Assembly (NCBI GenBank): GCA_913043235.1
Contig: CAJWLO010000001.1
Coordinates: 62,001-126,000, forward strand
From: an uncultured Fidelibacterota bacterium
GTDB lineage: Bacteria; Fidelibacterota; Marinisomatia; Marinisomatales; UBA1611
Direction of reading: 5' to 3'
Length of the DNA stretch: 64,000 nt
A program made the position numbers and the translations under genes. The notes under the pieces are model-generated. The model ran no database searches. It saw nothing but the letters and a program-made list of their open reading frames with translations, and was not told the DNA's origin. How positions within the stretch are numbered: the stretch's first letter is position 1; every line of letters begins with the position of its first letter. Positions 58,569 through 64,000 of the stretch are shown piece by piece.

Positions 58569-59438
58569 TTACAGGCCGATGTAGAGCATAGTCCTAAAAG
58601 CTACGCCTTGTATTGCTGCCATGGGAGAATCGCCAATCTTTGTTCGGCCATTTAGACTCCAACTCCCATTACCAATAGTACCTTTGTTAAAGCCAACACT
58701 AATACGAAGACCTACACGTTCTAAGAACTGCCATTTCATTGCAACATAGGGTTGAAAATTGAAGAATGTCGCACTAACATCCCTTAGAAGCCCTGGAACG
58801 GGACCTGGTACGATAACTGGCATAACACCAGGAATAAGATTATCTACACCATAATAAAGTGCTCCAGTTGAATCAAATGTACCGTAAACATTGGAAAATG
58901 TATTGTCCCATTTTGGTGTTCCTGTCTGCTGGTCCACTGCAATGCTTGCTCGCGCAAGCCCCAGAAGAGCTCCTCCCGAAAGTTCAAGATCTTGTAATAG
59001 AGGTAAAACATATTCCACAGAAAATGCTCCTAGAGAAAATGTGAATTTTGCCTGAATGGTCGGACTAAAAAATTCTGTATAATCCTGAGGAGTTCCATCC
59101 TCTCCAGACTGATATCCTTCTGTCTGACCACTTTCCTCGTAAATCATAATATCTGGTATCGTACTTATACTGGAGGCGCCTATTCCAGCATAGCCGCCTA
59201 CTCTCCATTTACCTGTCACGTGAGCAAATCCTTCTCCTCCATGAATTACAAATGGATCTTTGAAATCTTCTGTTTTTAATCCAAGCGTTGCAAGTCTCGA
59301 AGCTGCGGGGATGGAGTCAAGGCTGATGTACATTGGACTGTATCCAATGCCACCGCCGAAAAAATCTTCAACGGGATACCCAAACTGGCCTAGAGCAAAT
59401 GATAGATTAAAAATAATAATTACAATGTTGTTTTTCAT
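58569..59438 (-). CDS. Predicted outer-membrane beta-barrel protein, hypothetical
   Basis: Signal peptide IVIIIFNLSFALGQ; alternating beta-strand pattern, C-terminal AFRTMLYIGL. Confidence 0.55.
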   Translation of the reverse strand: MKNNIVIIIFNLSFALGQFGYPVEDFFGGGIGYSPMYISLDSIPAASRLATLGLKTEDFKDPFVIHGGEGFAHVTGKWRVGGYAGIGASSISTIPDIMIYEESGQTEGYQSGEDGTPQDYTEFFSPTIQAKFTFSLGAFSVEYVLPLLQDLELSGGALLGLARASIAVDQQTGTPKWDNTFSNVYGTFDSTGALYYGVDNLIPGVMPVIVPGPVPGLLRDVSATFFNFQPYVAMKWQFLERVGLRISVGFNKGTIGNGSWSLNGRTKIGDSPMAAIQGVAFRTMLYIGL

Positions 59439-59654
59439 GATAATTGGTTTTTCCGCATGAAGACCAGTTTGTGGAGCATTACGTAAATTATGAAGAAATT
59501 ATAGAAAATAACTGTAAAATTACCTGAAAAACTATTCAAGTGCTTTTCCTTGTAAAAAAAGAGTCTTTAACCTTAATTTTAGTGAGTAAACGAGGTAAGG
59601 GAGTTCAAGCATGATTTGCCTCCCGACAAATTGTATTCAAATTTGGTATGAATC

Positions 59655-62147
59655 ATGAGGTTAAGTACGTCTAATGGGAGAGGAACATACTCCTTGCGGG
59701 TAATAATATATATAGGCTTGGTGTTTTCTGTTGTTATGGCAGAGGGCACACTCTATTTCCAGGGTATTTATGACTTGGACAAAGATGGGGTTCAGGAATC
59801 CCTATTGCTTAATTCGGGGCAGCAGTCTGCCAGTTGGGTTGAATTGGTCGATAATAAAGTCGATCAAGTAATATGGCAATACTCACTACCCTATAAAGGC
59901 CAATTTGCAGATGCAGAGTTGCTAGATATTGATGGCGATGGTTTGTTAGATCTGGTAGCCATTACAAAACTTTCTCCATCAACAGATACAAAGGATTGGC
60001 TCTATATTTTTAGGGGCACTGGGAATAATTTTGAAGCCATTCCTTCCACACTGAATTATACATCTTTGGATTTGGGGAAAGTCCGACCACTAAATATTTC
60101 CAAAATATCAAAAACCAATAATCAATTAGCTGTAGCATTTGGTACCCCGGTGCGACAGGCAATTATTTTCAATTTATCTCTTTCGGATGAAAAAATTACA
60201 CTGAAAAATAAGAAGATGCTGAGTGCCCCAATAATCGAAAATGGATATGGTCACCTGTTTGCCAGTGGTTTCATAAGCAACGGTGTAAGTTATTTGGCAA
60301 TTATATCCCCGGAGGGCAATAAAATAAAGACTGCTGTATTTGATATGGACTCTAATGGCCTGTTGTTGAAATCTGATTTGTTACTTGTGGGCGATGCTAA
60401 GCAGTTAATAGGTGCCGGTATCCAGCCATTTAAAACAATGCAAGCCACTAGTGATGGTTTGGTGGTTCCATATGGTACAGATGATGTTTTTTTATTACAA
60501 GTTAAGGGAGAAGAGTTAAAACTGAAAAAAACAGATATGACTGGACAAGCTATACCGCAAATAGTAGAATATCAACATGGCGAAGTACAGAAAAAAGTTA
60601 TAAAAAAAACATCTGATAATAGCATGATTCCTCCGGTACCCATGCCAATTCGAAATGAAAGGATGAATTTTAAGGAACTCACCAGCTTGCCGTATGATTA
60701 TAAAGAAGTTCAATTCAAAAAGAAAAGACCGACGTTACCCCGTAATAAAGATTTAGATGTATTAACACCAACTTTGGGTGATTATCTGGCTTCTATTGAG
60801 GCTAAAGAAGCGCAACTTAAAGAAACTGATATTGAAAGAACTGGTGTGCCAAAAGCAACTCAAGAGATGCATAGTGAACGCTGGGCAGATGAAGCAGGAT
60901 TTGAACAGGTTAATCTTGGAGAATATATTTCGGAAATGGATGATGCATCGAAAACACCAGTTGTTCCTGCATTGGATGACGGTGTAGTCACATTTACCAA
61001 TACAGTTCATGAAGTAATTGCTTTTAAACCTGTGGCCCAAGGCATCAGCCAATTTGAACCTGTAGAAGGTGAAATTGACCTTTATTATGTGTTAGCCATA
61101 ACACCTGCTGTGAGTGAGTCCAAAGATCGGTATGTTTTTGATGGCGAGGCGCCATTTGGAGTGTCTGTAAATCAGATACCACAGATTGGTGAACCGACTC
61201 ATTTTCAACATGGGATTTCGGCTAATTTGAATGGCTTGCGTCGGGGAGAGACATTCGATTTTGCTTATTCGTTGCGTAATGCTCAGACCGATAGTGTGAC
61301 GACCTTGATCATGGTACACGATATGCAGACCAATGTTGTTTTCATGTCAATTCTTCCGGAAAGAGATTCCCTATCTCAATCCTATCAACCGGAAGCTTTT
61401 GATCCCACATTATTTGAATTTCCTGATTATTTCTTTGATGGCTTTCCTACGTCACTGGGAATGGATTTTACAGATAAACTTATTCGGTTTTCATTTGCAG
61501 GAAACTCTGATACTACTATACATAAGGGGATTTATCTTTCCTCTACAACTCCATCGGTTCCTGCCCAATCTTTGGCTGTCTTTATGGATGATGGGAAATT
61601 ACAGGCCATTCGGGGAGAAATTATTGTTCGTGAGAATGGATCCAAGAAAGTAACAACGGAATTTGACTTGGATGGCTATGTAGAGCCCAGTGTTATGTTT
61701 TCCAGACTAATCGAAGAATATTTTCCCGATTCTCTGAAAGTACAGCTTTTGCAGGATGGATCTTTGAGAGAGCCCCTATTTGGGCCAAAGGATAAATTGC
61801 CTAAGATTGTTCGGGAACAGCGTCTTCCAGATGTGCAATTTGACCAAGGTAATCCAGAAATTCCGGTGGCACCGATTCAAAGCTTAGTGCCAGATGCTGA
61901 ATCATCGATAACAGAGGAAACGACAATCAAAGAAAAGCAATATACTCCTGAAGCCGTTGATCCAACTGTTGTAGTTCCAAAAATAAAATCTGTAATTGAT
62001 GATTCGCTCAAACTTGAGAAGGTAAAAGAACTTCCGATAAATGCAGATAAAGAGGATAATGACCCAACCGAATCCTTACCTCCGATTCCAGAAGAATCAC
62101 AGCCCGAATCATCAGTCCCTGATCCAAAAAATAGTAATGAGTATTAA
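59655..62147 (+). CDS. Large secreted FG-GAP/VCBS-like protein
   Basis: 830 aa; signal-like VIIYIGLVFSVVMAEG; DLDKDGVQESLLLN; LLDIDGDGLLDLVAITKL; acidic/proline-rich C-terminus. Confidence 0.6.
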   Translation: MRLSTSNGRGTYSLRVIIYIGLVFSVVMAEGTLYFQGIYDLDKDGVQESLLLNSGQQSASWVELVDNKVDQVIWQYSLPYKGQFADAELLDIDGDGLLDLVAITKLSPSTDTKDWLYIFRGTGNNFEAIPSTLNYTSLDLGKVRPLNISKISKTNNQLAVAFGTPVRQAIIFNLSLSDEKITLKNKKMLSAPIIENGYGHLFASGFISNGVSYLAIISPEGNKIKTAVFDMDSNGLLLKSDLLLVGDAKQLIGAGIQPFKTMQATSDGLVVPYGTDDVFLLQVKGEELKLKKTDMTGQAIPQIVEYQHGEVQKKVIKKTSDNSMIPPVPMPIRNERMNFKELTSLPYDYKEVQFKKKRPTLPRNKDLDVLTPTLGDYLASIEAKEAQLKETDIERTGVPKATQEMHSERWADEAGFEQVNLGEYISEMDDASKTPVVPALDDGVVTFTNTVHEVIAFKPVAQGISQFEPVEGEIDLYYVLAITPAVSESKDRYVFDGEAPFGVSVNQIPQIGEPTHFQHGISANLNGLRRGETFDFAYSLRNAQTDSVTTLIMVHDMQTNVVFMSILPERDSLSQSYQPEAFDPTLFEFPDYFFDGFPTSLGMDFTDKLIRFSFAGNSDTTIHKGIYLSSTTPSVPAQSLAVFMDDGKLQAIRGEIIVRENGSKKVTTEFDLDGYVEPSVMFSRLIEEYFPDSLKVQLLQDGSLREPLFGPKDKLPKIVREQRLPDVQFDQGNPEIPVAPIQSLVPDAESSITEETTIKEKQYTPEAVDPTVVVPKIKSVIDDSLKLEKVKELPINADKEDNDPTESLPPIPEESQPESSVPDPKNSNEY

Positions 62148-62172
62148 AATTTGATTATAATTGATATTATTT

Positions 62173-64000
62173 ATGTATCGAATCAAAACTAAGTATTATT
62201 TATTTCTTGGATTATTACTTTCTGGCAACTTATTGCTGGGGCAAAAAATTGTTCATATGAATGGCTCCTATGATTTGGACGGTGATAAACTATTGGAGTT
62301 TATTTCCTTGGAACTGGCCCCTGAAAAAGATGTTTTTCCAACAGTTGTTCGTTATTATGAAATGGATGTAGACGGTTATCAGAATCTTGTTTGGGAATTT
62401 TCTCCGCCAGCAGGCCTTGATGGTTATTTTGTGGATGCCCGGATAGGGGATCTGAGTGGAAATGGTTCACCCAATCTGATTCTTATTATGAATCTTTCCC
62501 GGTTTGGTGATAATACCACTCCTCATGTTTTTATAGCCACTTATTCTTGGGATGGGGGATCATTTTCAGAACTACCCTCAGCAACTCTAGATATTGGTAA
62601 GGGTGATCGGTCACTACGCTGTAATAATTTTCAATTACTTGACCAGGACGCTGATGGCGATGAAGAAATTGTTCTTTCCTTGGGCAGTCCTTTCCGAGGA
62701 TTTGCCATTGTAGATTCTAGAGATGAAGGGCTTGTTTTAACAAAAAAAGTAAGACCTGATGAATTATTGATTGGATCAGCACTCTTATATGTTGGTGTCG
62801 TGGATTATGACAGTGATGGGTATGAAGATGTTTTGGCTTTAAGTCAAGAAGGGAGCACGCTAAAAGCACAGCCATTTTATAACATTGGTGGGGTTTTTGA
62901 TTCTGGTCATATGATTAGAAAAACCATTGATGGCCTCGATGGTATATTGCCCAGATCTTTTGAACTTACAGATTGGGATGCTGATGGGTTTTTTGATGTC
63001 TTGGCAGGTTTCAGTTCTGGGGATGTAATTGGCTTTACTTTAACTCCGGCTACACTAGTTGTAGAAGAGGTTCCTGTAAACCCGGGGCCTTTAACCCAGA
63101 TTACTATTGAGGATATTAATCAGGACACTTACGAAGATATACTTATGTTGTCCTCCGATATCAACACCTTGACTCTGGTTTCAGGAAAAGATGGAGCCGT
63201 AGAAGGTGTGCAGAATGCTATGAGTAATATTCCGCAAAATATACAAATCTTTGCCATTATGCCTCTTACAAAGTCAGGGCTCTACACCGGAAGTGTTTTA
63301 ATCTCTGGCTGGAGTGGAAAAGAAAATTCCCTCTATATTGTGGATCTTGGTAAAAAATCAGATCGTTTTGACCAAGGGTTTATTTTAAGCTCCGATTTTA
63401 TTTCTGAAAAACTACCGAACCTTTTGTCCAATATTCAGGATGACAAACCGGAAGTTCCAGAAGTATTTATCGAAGTATCTCCAGAAGAAATCACTACTCT
63501 AGAATCGCAGACTCAAGAGCGGATCATTACAGATCTTGGCGAATCACCTCGAGCATTTATTCCTGGAACTTTGGATCCTAGAATCTTGGAAGGTAAGGTT
63601 TTAAAAGAACAGCCACGTATACAGCCCCCTAAAAAAATTGAAAGAACGCTTGAAAAACCAAAAAAGCCAAAACAAAAAGAGACAGTGGGGATGCGTTTAC
63701 CAAAGCATATTCTACCAAAATATGTTTTAACTCCAGGACACCCATTCCTCTATGAACTTCCTAAAAATGAAGACGAAGAATTTTACAGTTTCCGCTGGGA
63801 ATCATTGCCCCCACAAGGGATGTATTTTTTTTACGAATCGAAATCAATAAACTGGGTACCGACTGAAAATCAACTTGATGCTTTCCAGACTAGCTATCAT
63901 GTTAGGATGAAGGTTGATGAAATTATGGAACCTATTTCTGCTTCTACGGAAAACAACCAAGAATACAAGGCATTACCTGTTCTTGAAAGTCGTGATGAAA
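62173..64000 (+). CDS. Secreted FG-GAP/VCBS-like protein, paralogue of the upstream gene, truncated by window edge
   Basis: Open frame from ATG 62173: MYRIKTKYYLFLGLLLSGNLLLGQKIVHMNGSYDLDGDKLLEFISLE...LLDQDADGDEEIVLSLGSP...YDSDGYEDVLALS...; absent from ORF track because it runs off the end. Confidence 0.7.
   Translation, partial: MYRIKTKYYLFLGLLLSGNLLLGQKIVHMNGSYDLDGDKLLEFISLELAPEKDVFPTVVRYYEMDVDGYQNLVWEFSPPAGLDGYFVDARIGDLSGNGSPNLILIMNLSRFGDNTTPHVFIATYSWDGGSFSELPSATLDIGKGDRSLRCNNFQLLDQDADGDEEIVLSLGSPFRGFAIVDSRDEGLVLTKKVRPDELLIGSALLYVGVVDYDSDGYEDVLALSQEGSTLKAQPFYNIGGVFDSGHMIRKTIDGLDGILPRSFELTDWDADGFFDVLAGFSSGDVIGFTLTPATLVVEEVPVNPGPLTQITIEDINQDTYEDILMLSSDINTLTLVSGKDGAVEGVQNAMSNIPQNIQIFAIMPLTKSGLYTGSVLISGWSGKENSLYIVDLGKKSDRFDQGFILSSDFISEKLPNLLSNIQDDKPEVPEVFIEVSPEEITTLESQTQERIITDLGESPRAFIPGTLDPRILEGKVLKEQPRIQPPKKIERTLEKPKKPKQKETVGMRLPKHILPKYVLTPGHPFLYELPKNEDEEFYSFRWESLPPQGMYFFYESKSINWVPTENQLDAFQTSYHVRMKVDEIMEPISASTENNQEYKALPVLESRDE

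Noticed and set aside
61333-61653. 106-aa alternative-frame ORF within the FG-GAP-like gene
   Set aside because: Nested out-of-frame in a continuous longer ORF
1-64000. CRISPR arrays, tRNA/rRNA genes, transposases or integrases
   Set aside because: No direct-repeat/spacer periodicity, tRNA T-loop contexts or mobile-element proteins seen by eye; tRNAscan and Infernal were not run

Overview
This is a chromosomal window of about 64 kb with moderate-to-low GC. It looks like a Gram-negative bacterium, possibly of the FCB/Marinimicrobia type (inference only). Housekeeping content includes pyruvate kinase, PPDK, SDH, TonB/ExbB/ExbD, a CtpA-type protease, ApaG and peptidases. I found no tRNA, rRNA, CRISPR array or transposase. 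The most striking locus is a six-gene operon at 18.4-25.75 kb, bounded by a good sigma70-like promoter and an intrinsic terminator. It encodes a FxLYD/carboxypeptidase-regulatory-like secreted protein, a beta-barrel+TPR protein, MotA, MotB, a strongly reduced FliF-like MS-ring protein with a long periplasmic coiled coil and a FliF-type C-terminal tail, and a full-length FliG-like protein whose EHPQ motif reads EDPP. No other flagellar genes lie in the window. This looks like a repurposed, non-flagellar rotary motor. Other notable loci are: an amine-catabolism/uptake cluster with an unlisted 38-aa translationally coupled membrane micro-ORF and a divergent CI-type-HTH/PAS-like regulator; a decarboxylase/glycerophosphotransferase/ATP-grasp cassette; an OlsB/OlsA-like aminolipid acyltransferase pair; a cluster of three repeat proteins; a cytochrome P460-like gene with a probable homopolymer frameshift; and tandem secreted FG-GAP-like paralogues. 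All family calls come from reading the sequences by eye. No database searches were run.
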